The notes beneath the pieces are model-generated. The model did not search any database. It had not been told where the DNA came from and saw nothing but the letters and a program-made list of their open reading frames with translations. A DNA stretch of 64,000 nucleotides. It comes from Eremophila alpestris peregrina. Lineage: Eukaryota; Chordata; Aves; Passeriformes; Alaudidae. Positions 37,011 to 49,003 of this stretch are shown piece after piece. Where the stretch lies: the NCBI GenBank assembly GCA_009792885.1, contig WMCF01000018.1, positions 5,458,253 through 5,522,252 on the forward strand, given 5' to 3'. Each line of letters opens with the position of its first letter. Within the stretch, counting starts at the first letter, position 1. The position numbers were made by a program, and so were the translations under genes.

Positions 37011-37175
37011 ATGGCCACACAGCCAGTGCTGGCTGTGGTTTTCCTGCTTGTCCTCCTGTACTGCCTCCATCTACAGCTAGGTGCTATGCAGAGTGGAGGG
37101 GTGGGCAGCACAGAGCTGGGCCATAAACTGAAGAAAAACAGTACTTTGACCCTCACCTATATCAAAGATGCATGA
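37011..37175 (+). other. 54-codon ORF with signal-peptide-like start, unidentified
   Basis: The ATG at 37011 has A at -3 and G at +4 (CTCAGCATGG). The product begins MATQPVLAVVFLLVLLYCLH, which looks like a hydrophobic secretion signal. A short tail with LGHKLKKNSTLTLTYIKDA, including an NST glycosylation sequon, follows up to a stop at 37173-37175. No homologue is recognised. No poly-A signal, promoter or splice partner is evident. The opposite strand over 36692-37156 is also open and hydrophobic, which points to shared base-composition bias. It is most likely a chance ORF, with a small secreted-peptide gene or exon as the alternative. Confidence 0.2.
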
Positions 37176-40100
37176 CTTCTTGAGTGTTCCCACTTTACAG
37201 ACTGGAAATTGAGGCAGAGGCTGATGGCATGCCTGGCATCATCAGGCTGCAGGGGATCCAGCACAGGGGCAGAAACTCACCCCACATCCCTGAGCCTTCA
37301 CCCACCCCTGCCTGCCATTCACACTCATAAATGCTTCTTTGTGCTAATTTGACCACAGCAAAAACAGCATTATGAGGTGTTGCAGTTTGAAGCCTATGCA
37401 GAGGCTCAGGAAGGGTCCTGATCCTGTTAGATGAAATACTTGCAATGCAGGCAAGGGTGACCAGGGCAGCAGTGAGAGTGTAAATCACTGCTCACCCCGG
37501 AGCTGCCTGAACCACGACACCATCCCTTACACCTCCAGTTGTTTGCAAAGCCTTCTTCCACCCAGAGGGAATTTTCAGTCAGATGTGTGCAGAAATTCTC
37601 AGATTAATTTGATTTTGGGGAGGAGGCGGGGGGATTTAAGTGAGAGGGTTTTTTGTTTGTGTTTATTTCTCCCCTCAGAGCTGCCTTTCATTGCACATTT
37701 ACTAGTTCTGGAAGACAACACCCTGCTGACACTTAGAGAAGCATCAGTGAATAAAGTCTGTTGTACAGGCTGCAAAGCCATCTGGACTTTCTGCTGAAAA
37801 GGTTGGACATGGTTTTAGGCAAGATTTTATCACATCTGAAAAAAAAAAAAACCTTCTGTACTCAGTACCTCTTCCAAGGTTGATGTCAGGGTGTTTTGGT
37901 TTTTTTTATTTTCTTTTGTCAGTTGCAAAGCAAAAAAAATGACAAACAGTTGGAAGGCAGTAAGGATGGAGATATAAATCTCTAGAGGAAGCTTTGTCAA
38001 AGGTAGTGGAGTATAAACAAAAAATAAATTAGTTTTGGTGTTATCAGAAACCGGACAGCCTTCGATTTGTATAATAGTTTGTCTGGGTTTCCAGACCACC
38101 TATGCAATGCCTCTGTGAGGGAAAGTGCAGATTCACTCGACAAGAAGAAGTGAAAAAAATGGCTAAACAACAGTAATAGGAGGAGAAAGGAAGAAGAAAG
38201 ACAGGAAGACAAAGGTGCAATTGGCAGACAGCCTTGAAATCCTTCACTTTTTTGCTTGTATTATTTTCAGAAATTCCAAGCAACCGTTTTACCTTGCTGT
38301 CCACATTAATCAGTTCTCGAGTCCAAGAATTTTGTGTATCCCTTGTGTTCTACACCCACCTTGCTCAGGTTTTGGCAGGACAGTTTCATAGACTGAAAAG
38401 GGTAGCACAAGGCTTGTGTGCCAGCTCCTCCTGGCTGAGGATCCCTGTGAGCAGAGCAGGAGAGAGAAACATGCTGAAAGTAATTTATTGGAGTGCCCTT
38501 TAGGTTATGTGCAGCTTAAGAACTGAGCTAACAACCAGAGATTACCTTAGAAACACAGATTGGTGAGACAGTTTTACATGTTCTGAGAGCTGGGGATGAA
38601 GCTTGGTATTCCTCTTTTCTCTCCAAAATTGCTGTTTGAATTTCAATGGATTTTTTCTTACCCCAAGCTGTAAAAAGGAGCCCAGATGTGCAAGTTGCCA
38701 GACCCCTTATAAATATTTTGAAGTATTGTTCCTCAAATACAGTGAGCTGGTAGGAGAAATGTATTAATATTTGTATTAGCCTTTTTCTTTCTTTCTGTAG
38801 AAAAAGAATTGTACATTTCTTGACTTTGACACGGACTTACCCAAGCAAAATATTGGAGCAGATTGTCTCTCAATTTAATGATCTATTTATGGGAATAAAT
38901 ATATTTACATATCTTACATAAATTTTATAGGGTTTGGTCAACTTTTAGGTAAATTGCTTTGATATTTTTCTGTAAGTACATAAATAAATAGAAATAATAA
39001 TTTTCAATTTAATTACTGTTTTTATCAATTTATTCCTTTTCTTTTTCACAAAAAGCTCTTATTTTACTGCCCACTGAGAATAAATCACTTAAAGCAAGTT
39101 TCCCATGATGAGAAATTTTTCTGAAATATTTTATTTGCTGTAAAAAAATCTGAGCTCTAACTGAAAACTGTGACATTGCTCTTAACTGCAGGCAGATATT
39201 TTACACCTCTCTCACAGGAATGGTCACAAGGGAAGGGCATCCTGTGGAGGACAGCCCACATTCATACTCCTGGCCCTGAGTTCTTGCTTAAAGGTGAATC
39301 TGCTGAGGCAACAGGTTTTGCCCAAGAGTATTGTCACAAGGTTTTAAAATTCTCAGGTTTTAGGTGTGAACACTTGATTAGGAGTTTCTTGAGTGGAAAT
39401 GGAGGGGAAGGTGATGGAAACATGGGCTAAAAGTAAGATTGATTTTTTAGCTTCACATGCATATTCTTGGCAGTTATTAAAAAATAAAAAAAAAGAAGAA
39501 GAAGGAAAGAAAACAAACTCTTTATTTCAGCAGCGTTGTGATAATTACTTGTTTTTAGCCAGTAAGGGACAGGAAATCAGGGAAGGACTGCCTTAATTCT
39601 GGCACCAAGCACACACCAGTCACAAATGGCTCTGAGGGTGCCTGAGTGGCAAATTCAGGTCAAATCATGGTTCTGCCTCTCCTAGCACAAAGCCACCGTG
39701 GATGATGAGAACTATCCCTGCTAATAGCACATTTGAGAAGAAGCCCAGAGAAGACTGTGGTAACATGAAATGTAGTTTCCCTTACCACCTCACTCAGCCA
39801 AGGGAAAGTTTATTAACAAGGTTACAGCCAAATTTCAAGACTCATTACAGCAAATGACAGCAAGAAAGGAAAAAAAACCAATGTCTGCATAGTAATTGCC
39901 TCACACAGTATTACATGCCTTGCTCTGCAGTGATTCAGAAAGTTGAGTTGTGCCATGCCTTGCTGGGATCAGCAGTTCAGAATAGATTAAATTTGTTTTG
40001 GACACTGGCTGCTCCCTGCTTTATCTAACAAAGCCCATGTGTGACGGGAAAGGCGCTTAATAGCACAGGCCATTAATGAGAACCATAAACACACAGTGCA

Positions 40101-40926
40101 TCTTCAAAATCATGCTCAAGGGATTTGAGCAAGCACTCTTCTCTCCCAGCTTTGAGCATTTACCCAGGAGCTGCTAACTGCTTAGGCTTTGGGAACAGAG
40201 TGGACCTCAAACAGCCAAGAGAACTGTATGTGACAAGGGCTTTGCCATCACCAGTTTCCAAAGGATATTCATTTTAATGCACCTAAGGAAGAAAAAGCAA
40301 GCAAAACTGAAAAGATATTCCTCAGATAAAGGATTGATTTTATTAAAGAGACAACTCATAATATGAATAAAATCTATGTTTTTTTTATAGAGACCATAAA
40401 AGCATTTTTACAAAGTTAGCCATTCCTGGACATTGGTGGCTTTATAGAGCTTTTATCACGGTAAACAAAACCCATTGGTGCTAATTTAATATCTGTAGTG
40501 TACAACATCTTGATACCTGAGGCTTGTCCTAAAGCAGGCACAAGTCTGCAAAGCAAACCCTGCTTCATTTTTTGAATTATTCAGCACTTGCAGCCAACCT
40601 TATGTATGCCTCTGCAGGAAGAAGGCTTTTGGATTAATGATCAGTAAAAGAAAAGAAGAAAGGCAAACAAACAACCATTCCTTTCTGGTGTTTGTTAGCA
40701 GGTGCAGTATTGACTTAATTGGTGTGGACATTCTTCATTACCAGAGCTGTATGCAGAAGGAGCAGAGCTGGCAACCTAGCACGGCCTCCTTTAGGGAACA
40801 ACTGTTCATGTCAGTGGAAAAGCTTGTTTCCTCTAAATTCATTGAAATGCTACCTATTGGTAGCACCTCTTTAGAGCAAGATGAATGCAGACAGCAATGA
40901 ATCAACCTCAAACAGAGGGGCTCATA

Positions 40927-40992
40927 CATTAGCATCCTAACATTAGCACACTAATGCAAATTTAAAGATTCTAATTAAACTTATATGCAAAA
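40927..40992. promoter_or_regulatory. Cluster of homeodomain/POU-like motifs
   Basis: Two copies of CATTAGCA (40927-40934 and 40941-40948), a perfect octamer ATGCAAAT (40954-40961), TAATTAA (40972-40978) and ATGCAAAA (40985-40992) fall within 66 bases. Such clusters are typical of neural enhancers, but AT-rich sequence produces them by chance too. Enhancer function is an inference. Confidence 0.25.
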
Positions 40993-43900
40993 TGTTTTTC
41001 TGCTAAATAGAAAATCTTACTTTTTGGAGGAGCTGAGGCATTTGGATTTGACAGCATTTCCTTTTTCAATAGTATGCTTATTTTATGTGTTCTATTTTCT
41101 TTCAGTCACTCCAGGGGTTTCTGAAACAAATAAAAAGATACATTATATTGTTTGATTGATTCCCTGTAGTCAAGGGATATATTGAGAAAACAGACCATTT
41201 TTTTCACTGAGCTTGTAGAATAAATTTCACTTTGATCTTTATACTTCCTACTGTGGCTACACATTTCTTTTGAGATATTTAACACTGATTAATCTCATTT
41301 ACAGGATCCCATAGTAATACTCAGGTACAAATTCAGAAATGTTATCATTATGGAAAAACTTGCATCATAGCTTTTGTTTTCTGAATTTTTCCCTTCCAAT
41401 CACACCCAAATGCCCCAATAAAACCTGGGGTGTGTTTCCCCCATTTCGAACTTGATATTTGCGTATAAAAATCCAATATTTTAAGAAAAAATTCTGTGAA
41501 CTTCCAAACAATACCTCTTTGCCAGTTATGACTAAAAATTTCACTGAAAATATTTAAAGCAAATTTTATCAAGAGACTTCTGTGGTCCCAGGAGAAGTGT
41601 TTCAGATGCAGTGGAGGTCATTTGGCCACTCAAGAAACATAGCAAGTGGGAAACCTACCTTAGCCCTTAAGCATTGCTGGAGCACATGCTGGGTGTATGA
41701 ACAATTCATCAAAATCTGATTATATGTTTTTTATCAGACCTCCCATTCATTAAAATAGGGTGGAATCTAAAACCTAAACCTAATGCCAAGTTTTACCAAG
41801 GATGCACCTTAACCAATCCTCCCATTCCACCTTTTTCTCATCCTAATTTTTCCATGCATGCTGTATCCTCCCAGCTCCAGCACAGTACTATAGTTTTCAT
41901 AAAGCCCTAAGTTTACTATGAGGCACAAAAGAAAAATGGGTGAGAGAAGGAATTCTCTTCTTTTAATCCCATTCTTGGATCTTTTGGGGCATTTCATCAT
42001 TCTTCTGCCTGCCACACAGGGGCTGTGTTCAAAGTCTGCTTCACTCAGCAGCCAGCACAGTGCTGATATTTAGTAAATGATCACTAATGATAGAAGCAAC
42101 AGCGTGGAGGCAAATATGTTTTGTGGGGCCTGGGAAATTAGCAGAGCAATCAGCCTCCAGCCAGGGTGAGGGAGGAGAGGGAAGTAGACAGCAAATAATC
42201 TCTCTGAGCCCAGGAGCTGGTCACACAGTCTGGACAAGCTGGCCAAGCCAGCCCAGGTCAGCTGAGCCACTGAGGAGCCTTCATAAATGCAGAGCAAATT
42301 TGGGACATCTGATGATCACAGAAATAAGGAATTCATTGAGGTAGCTGAGCATCATATGGAGCTGAAATATTTGTAATAGGAATGTGAACAGATGGGGGAG
42401 GATTCTTTTGACTGAATCAATGGGACCAGTTGATCTTCCTCATCAATTTTGGTAAGAAAACTGTGAGGATAGTTAGTGTCAGAAGTGCTTTATTGGAGTT
42501 TTCATTAAAAGATCCATGTGGAAATGTGTACCCAGCTGCTGCCACATGCAGCCTGTGCAGCACACGCCCCATCCCCCTCTAAGTAGCAGGACTGAGAGGA
42601 CCTCTCTGGATCAGGATGTACACAGGATATATCAGCACGTTCAGCTAAAATGAAACACAGCCAGACAAAATACAACCACAGCCATCTAAGATAAAACAAA
42701 GCCCATATACTCTGACCCTGAGGGGTAAGCCAGAACCAGGCATAATGATCAATACTGTAGGAGTTATGATCAGAGAGAAATAATTACTGTACATCTCAAG
42801 GAAAGAACCACCACGAATTCCCTGGCAGAGCCTTGTTCTTTGAGTAATAATCTGTAAATGCCTGCACATGCTGAAGGAAGGCTGAGTTATGACAGGCTGT
42901 GGACCACAGCCTCCAGCCTGGCTGTAGAAGTCATTGTGTGACTCTGCTCAGAGAGTCCCATCACTGACAGTGCCATTTGCCTCACAGTTTCCCTGAAAGA
43001 TGGGTAAAAATTGTGCCCTTTTACCTCTGGGTAAAGAGGGCTCATGGCAAAGAAAGTGGTTTGCCCCAAGGCCACCAGGAAGGAGGGCAAGGAATGAGAC
43101 CAACCTGCATCCCCCTGCCTGTGACCAGCTGCCCTCCTTCCTTCCTTCTGTCCACAGGTCATCCTGCCTCTCCATCCTGCTCTCCACTGTGCTGGGGGAG
43201 CCCCTGGCACTGAATTGATTTCAGAAGACTGATGATGGAGGACAACTCATGACCCTCAGCTATTTCTCTGCTCAAGGCTGCATCTTGAAGATGATGCAGT
43301 GCCTGGGAAGAGCCTGACTAATTCATTGACTTGAGGGTACAATCTCTTCTCAATGAATCTCCAACTAACTACAGCAAACTTATTTACAAGCCTGGGAAAA
43401 TAAATGTGTTGTGTAGCAATTTGCTATACACCCTGGCCAGGCGCAGCTTTTCAGGATTGATCTCTGTGCTGTGATTTCCTCCCCTCCCATTTAGACAGTG
43501 AGAGTTCTCTGCAGGAAAAACATACAAACTCCCACTGTCAGTGAGTGTGTGTTTCCCTCTCAGACAGTGAAAAGAACTAGGTGTGCAACTCCTTTTATCT
43601 GTGAAGAGAGTTGTGAACTTAATTCATCCTGATCCCCATTCATCGTGTTCAACATTTAGCCCCCAAATGTCAGTGAGATTCTGGAAATAAAGTACTTGGG
43701 AGACAGCAAAAACAGAGCCCTTAGTGATATCTGTATAGTAGAATATTTCTTCCCATCCATATGCAAATCTAACCTTTTTGATATTTCAACCCTATAAACC
43801 CTAAGACAGGATTTCAATAGAAAATGTTTACTAAAGGCTTTCTCCTTTATAATCTATTGATTTTAATATCCTTACTATTCCTGTTGAATGTCAGTTTTAC

Positions 43901-46900
43901 CCTGAAGACTCCTATTGCAAACTTGAACACATTTAATTATTTATACCATTTGAAATATTAGTGCTGAGAAATCCCTAAAAGTTTTTGGTTCTGTAATGGT
44001 GTGATCTAAAGTTTGATTTTCCTTTGTGAATAACACAAGTAATTTGATATAGTAATCAAGGACAGTTGAATACTTCAGACAACACAGTGCAGTTTTAATA
44101 GTAATGACATCTATTTTTTATCTTTCCGGACTCCTATGTTAAAATACAGCTCATTAAGTACATTAGGATCTCTCAGTGAACAATTCAGCATTGTGTTTTC
44201 TTTCTTCTGCCAGCTGCCTGAGCAAGAAACTTGTTTCCATCAGAGGCAGAGGGCATTTAGGCAATGTTCAAGGTTTGAGTGCAACCTAGGGCAGATCTGC
44301 CCCTGGATGGGGGTCAAGCAGTCTTCTTTGACTCACTTGTATCACTCACTGTATTCAAAAGACTAACTTCTGTCTCTGAGACAATTATTTTTTGTACAGA
44401 AATATACGTGAGGACCCGTGAAAAGATTTTGATAGCAGGAAAATCACAGCAGGGAATTTAAAAAGACTCAGCACCTTGAAGGTCAGTTCTCCCCCTGAGT
44501 CATGTTTTTCACTCCCAACATCCCCCCAAAGCCAGAGTGATGGAGCTCACCCTGCCTGGCCAGAGTATGGGCACACCTGAGCTCCCATCCCTGCCACCTG
44601 AGCCTTGTCTGGACCATGGAAGAGTCAGGAATACTTCCACTGGCTTCAGTTGTGGTTTGTACCAGACCCCAGTGTTCCAGGGGGATTAAACCCCTAGGCA
44701 TAAGTCCCTCCTAGGTGCAGCACTCAAGAAGCATTTGAGCATTTATTCTCCCATGTATATTGGAAAAAATTTTCAAATTTCTGGCTTGTCCATATTTTTT
44801 TATTTCTTTACCCCTGTCTCCCTGCCCCAAGCTGCAGTTTCTCTGCCATTACATGATCAGAGTAATTGCATGCACCTCTATTAACTGCACTGAATTTCTT
44901 TTCACAAGATAAGTTTCTACTTTTATTTTTCCCTCATCTTCAGAATTTTTTTCCTTTTTCTTCTACCCACCTGATAGCTGTTCAGAAGCTGCCAAGATGT
45001 ATTTGGCTCTTGTATTTACTCCAGATGGAGACTTTTATTTTCACTCATATCTGGCAGTAAGAACTGTGGCATCACCAAACACAACTTTTCTCTGAGATTG
45101 TTTTGATAGAAGAAAAGAACTGTTACTTCTGCATATGGTTTATAAGTTACTTCTGATGGTAGATATTATAGTCTAGCCTGGATCCCTAAAGTTCAACAAG
45201 ACTCACAATAGCCATAAATAGTTGGATTTTTCTGGTTTATATCACCTCGGGAATAACCATCTGCATATGTATCTTTTAGTAGTGTAGTGTTATTGTTTAA
45301 AAGTAAAGCTAGAGAATATCTGAAATGTAATCTGTGGTTCTAAACTGAGCAGGGGTAAATCTAGGCACTCTTTTCTCCACCATACCTGTCCTGTGTGCCT
45401 TAGGTATGTCTGTGACCAGTTAAGGTTTCCTGAGGAGCACTGAGAACCAGTCTAAAGGCTCTAAACAGGCAGAAATGCTGTCACTGATTTCATTTCTCAG
45501 AACTAGGTCAAACCAAAAAGCTGCTCTGGTGTGTGTGCTAGAGGGAAGGCAGGATTCTGCATGGGTGGGTGTAGGTGAGGAGCCCAATGCCACACCCAGC
45601 TCTGCCACTGGGCCAGAGTATTCAAAGCTCTGAAATTAATGCTGTACTACAAGGAGGAATCTTATGGGGCTGAGCCAGGCACCTCTTCCTTATTTTTCTC
45701 CATCTGAAAAAATAAACTGCTCCTTTTCTTCCTTTCAATCTCATTTTGGAATATCCATTTGGAAATTTAGGGCAATATGATATCCTGGAAATGACCTCTC
45801 AGATTAGACACTCTTCCTGGTTGCTTTTCCAGCATCCTACTTGTATTCATCTTTGTTCCTCCTTTGCTTCCATTAGTTTCACTGGCATCCTTTTAGGCAA
45901 TGGAATCAAGACAAGGAAATGTTCGCCTGACTTATTTTAGCTAAGAGGCTTCATATTTAATGGATTTGCTGTTCTTTAATGTCCCAGGTCACTCCTTGAG
46001 ATCAGCAAATGCCGAATTTCTTATCGCCCTTAAATGTTATCTGAAGTCATGTCGTTATTTCGCCTTTAGTGAGTCTCTTTGCTCTCTGGCTTTGGAACCA
46101 AAGCCAAATGAAGGAAAGAAAGCTCTGACTATGGGGAATTTCTAAATCCAAAGTTAAAAGTTATTTGTTCTATTTAGCATTTTTAAAATTATTCTTCTAG
46201 GAATTGTATGTGCCTCTGAGCTAATTAACTCTTAATGAGCACAAAATGCCCTGGGATGCAGATTTGGAGGGTACACTAGAAATGCAGACATGGATTGGAC
46301 TGCAGTACTGCAGCAGATGAAATTTATGATTTGATTCTTTTTTTAAATGATGGTGTAGATATTTTTATTGAGATACTCCTCCCCTCCCCCACTGTCTTTC
46401 TAGTCTAAATAAAGCTGATCAGATTTTTCAGTCCACCATATGGGGCCCAGTTATATCAGTGCTGCAAATACACTTTAGTTTTCCATTATGGATGAAGTCA
46501 CTCTTCAGCAGGGAAAACAAGTTGAGAAACAAACTTTCATATTATGAAAGACAGGCAGTGTTCCAGCACTGAGCACTTAACCAGAGCATCAGGAAATCAG
46601 AACACCTGGCTGTGCCCAGCTCACTGCTATTCCCCTGGACCAGTCCCTCACCCTTTTAGTGCCTTCACTCATTCATCTGTAAAGCGACTATAATTGCATT
46701 TATATCACAAGGGTGCCTTGATGCTTGACAAATGAGAATTGACCCAAAATTCATCCTTCAGAAGCACTGTGTGAGCAGTACCTCGCTCACATGGTGATTG
46801 TGGACAATTAGATTAGAAGAGGTATAAATGCAGTGAAAGTGAAATTCCATTTAGGAACTGTCAAACTGTTCTTGATAATTTTTCTTAGTTTTCATCTAAT

Positions 46901-48682
46901 TCTAGTGTGGAATTTTGCAGGCATCTCTCCGAAAGGCTTTATATGCCTCTTTTCTTCTTCTGCAACAAGGCAGCATATTTTATTCCATGTTATATTAAAC
47001 TGTATTTTGGGCAAATAGTTTGTTCCCAGAACAGTACCTTTGAAAGCTAGGTTTAGAGAAACAAAGAAAAATTATTGTGTCAAAGAAATTATATCCTCTA
47101 TGTATTTGAGCAATTTGCAATCACTTACAAGGACTGTACACAGAAAAAAAAATATTCCAGATTTTATGAAAAGGGGTTTGCCTAAGTGTTGTTATGTTTT
47201 ATTTAATTAGATTTTTTATACTTGCCATAATAATGTTTTAAAATTAAGCTGAATTTCCACAACAAGCTGCAGAAACATATGGTGTACAGCCTGCAGAGGC
47301 ACTTAATGGCAGTAGCATTACTGATATTTGTGAGTTAGAACCTGCTTTCCTCTGAAAAATAGCTGTGTGTTCTCCCAATTTAAAACACTGTTTTACCATT
47401 AAGAGTTTGGGGAGGAAAAGAATGAATATGATGTTCTTAAATACATTTCCTTATTTCCACATGCCTGTGGATATTTCGGAGTGAGGAAAATTGTGCTTCA
47501 GACTCAGGCTCTCCTCCATGTGTCCCACAAACAAACTTAATGTAACCAAGTGAATTAAAGGGGGCCTGTTTTACCAAATAGCATATCCCAACACCAGAAG
47601 AAAAAAATGGAATTGTTTGGTTGAGCCACTTTTCCCAACAAAGGCACAATGGCTTGGGGTAGCCGGATTTCAGGATGCCAGGAGATCTCTGTCAGCACTC
47701 CAGAGTAAGCTCCAGCTCTCAGGAGCTGCTTCCAGAAGGATTTGTAGTTACAGCTTGGTTCTCTACAAGAAATCTTATGTCTGAAAAAAAAATCTTTTGG
47801 ATGTTACTTTTTTATGTTCAGACTTGCAAAGCACTTTAAGAACAACTCATGCTCACAAAGAGTTCCACTGGCTTATCTCTAATGTATGCTTGAGAAGCTC
47901 AGAGCAAAACAAAGAGCAGAGATTAAGTAAATGAAAAGATACCAAACATTGCAGCAGGGAATCATTCCAAGTCATGGTGTTCTCAGGAGCACCAGAGCTG
48001 GTTTAGGTTCATGCTCATCCATGCAGAGTCTACAGAATTCACTTTTTAGGCCTTTTTAACCTGCTCTGTTTTAGTAACCAGCTTCCCAAGACTCTCCCTG
48101 GTGATGGGACTCACTCATACCTGAGGGTTCAGACCACACCTCTCCAGTGGCCAGCCCCTGGGAAAATTTGACCTCTCAAAAGAGATGCCATGCTCAGGAG
48201 GAGACATGGCAGACCAGGCCCTCCCAGATACTGCACACCAGGAACTGCAAGCAACACCTTTAGGATATGCAGACAAAGATTCCCCATCATCCCAGTGCCT
48301 GTCAAGGTAGAAGCAGGACAGATCATGGTGCTCCTCTGACAGATTCCTGAGCCAATTGCTCTGCCTTAGTAGCTGTGAGCCATTGAAAACTCACTTTGAA
48401 TGCAGAAATAGGTGGGTTTTACTGATAAACTGGGCCTCAACTCTCAGTCTTCAGTGGGCTGATGGAAGTTTTCAGTGGACTCACAGAAATAAGTGGTTTT
48501 ATAGCACACAAGTCCACCTCTTTAGCTTACTATAATAAAGTGCTCTAAAGTTCCTGTGAACTGGTGCTGAACCAATGTCTTAAGAGACTGGAAAAAGGTT
48601 CAGCCTCTAAATTTTCTGCCTTTACCCCATATCCTTGTCAATATGGGTCTCTTAGCTTTCATGCAGTCAATTTTGCTATTTC

Positions 48683-48744
48683 TGAGGATGATGTAGGAAG
48701 CAGGATGAGGATGATGTAGGAAGATGAGGATGATGAAAGAGGGA
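48683..48744. repeat. Three-copy minisatellite upstream of the deaminase-start exon
   Basis: TGAGGATGATGTAGGAAG begins units at 48683 and 48706, and a third copy (TGAGGATGATGAAAGAGGGA) begins at 48725. Unit lengths are 23, 19 and about 20 bases, and the first unit carries an extra CAGGA-type insertion. The block ends about 145 bases before the exon at 48889. It is purine-rich and so resembles exonic or intronic splicing-enhancer sequence. Confidence 0.85.
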
Positions 48745-48888
48745 TGCTCATTTTTTCTTTGCTCAGATAAGTGGTGTTTAATTCTAAAGTGGACCTCTCA
48801 GCAGCTGACATCAGGTGACTGATCTGCAGAAATGCCCAGGTTCCTCAATCAAAGGAGTGAAAAAATTCTTTCTGACTGTCTCTTTCAG

Positions 48889-49003
48889 GACTTTGCTGAC
48901 TCCGTGTACCAAATGGTTGCACAGAAGTTCCAGGAACTGACAGACAATTCCACTTCCATGCATGCACGCCACAAAACCCTTGCAGGCATTGTGATGACCA
49001 AAG
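48889..49003 (+). CDS. ADARB2: ADARB2 exon opening the deaminase domain (115 bases)
   Basis: The exon has 38 codons plus one base. It starts DFADSVYQMVAQKFQEL directly after the LPQ end of the dsRBD exon and ends MHARHKTLAGIVMTK plus G before the donor AAAG|GTAAGA. This matches the N-terminal helix of the ADAR2/ADAR3 deaminase domain (human ADAR3, from memory, EFADSIYQLVTQKF and MHARHKALAGIVMTKG). The 115-base length equals the matching exon I recall for ADARB1. The acceptor has a good pyrimidine tract (TCTTTCTGACTGTCTCTTTCAG). The length is not a multiple of three, so skipping it would shift the frame. The HAE motif and the zinc-binding cysteines lie in later exons outside the window, so catalytic competence cannot be judged here. 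Confidence 0.96.

Larger units (their letters stand above)
8741..48888 (+). other. ADARB2: ADARB2 large intron (about 40 kb)
   Basis: The intron lies between the dsRBD exon donor (GTGAGA at 8741) and the acceptor CTGACTGTCTCTTTCAG ending at 48888. It starts at a codon boundary (phase 0). Its contents in order are: a GATT-type tetranucleotide tract (9311-9347), a minus-strand exon-like block (10281-10615), a + CR1 (11784-12130), a 12-bp hairpin (13214-13245), an A-rich tract (18110-18150), an ERVL-like LTR (23250-23725), a long - CR1 (24446-25820), a short direct repeat (28412-28450), a solo LTR with assembly gap (31102-32689), a short - CR1 (33255-33384), an AT microsatellite (34715-34763), a small signal-peptide-like ORF (37011-37175), and a minisatellite (48683-48744). 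The remaining tens of kilobases look like unique AT-rich intron with no supportable gene. Confidence 0.88.

Noticed and set aside
36692..37156. 154-codon minus-strand frame with a hydrophobic C-terminal segment
   Set aside because: No splice context or homology is recognised, and it overlaps another open frame on the plus strand. Shared composition bias is the simplest explanation.
1..49003. Assignment of the gene to ADARB1 (ADAR2)
   Set aside because: The dsRBD1 strand FAVAVEVNGLTFEGTG, the RGRLLCHTLDLVG linker segment and QLHELKPGLQY fit ADARB2 as recalled. ADARB1 differs at these points.
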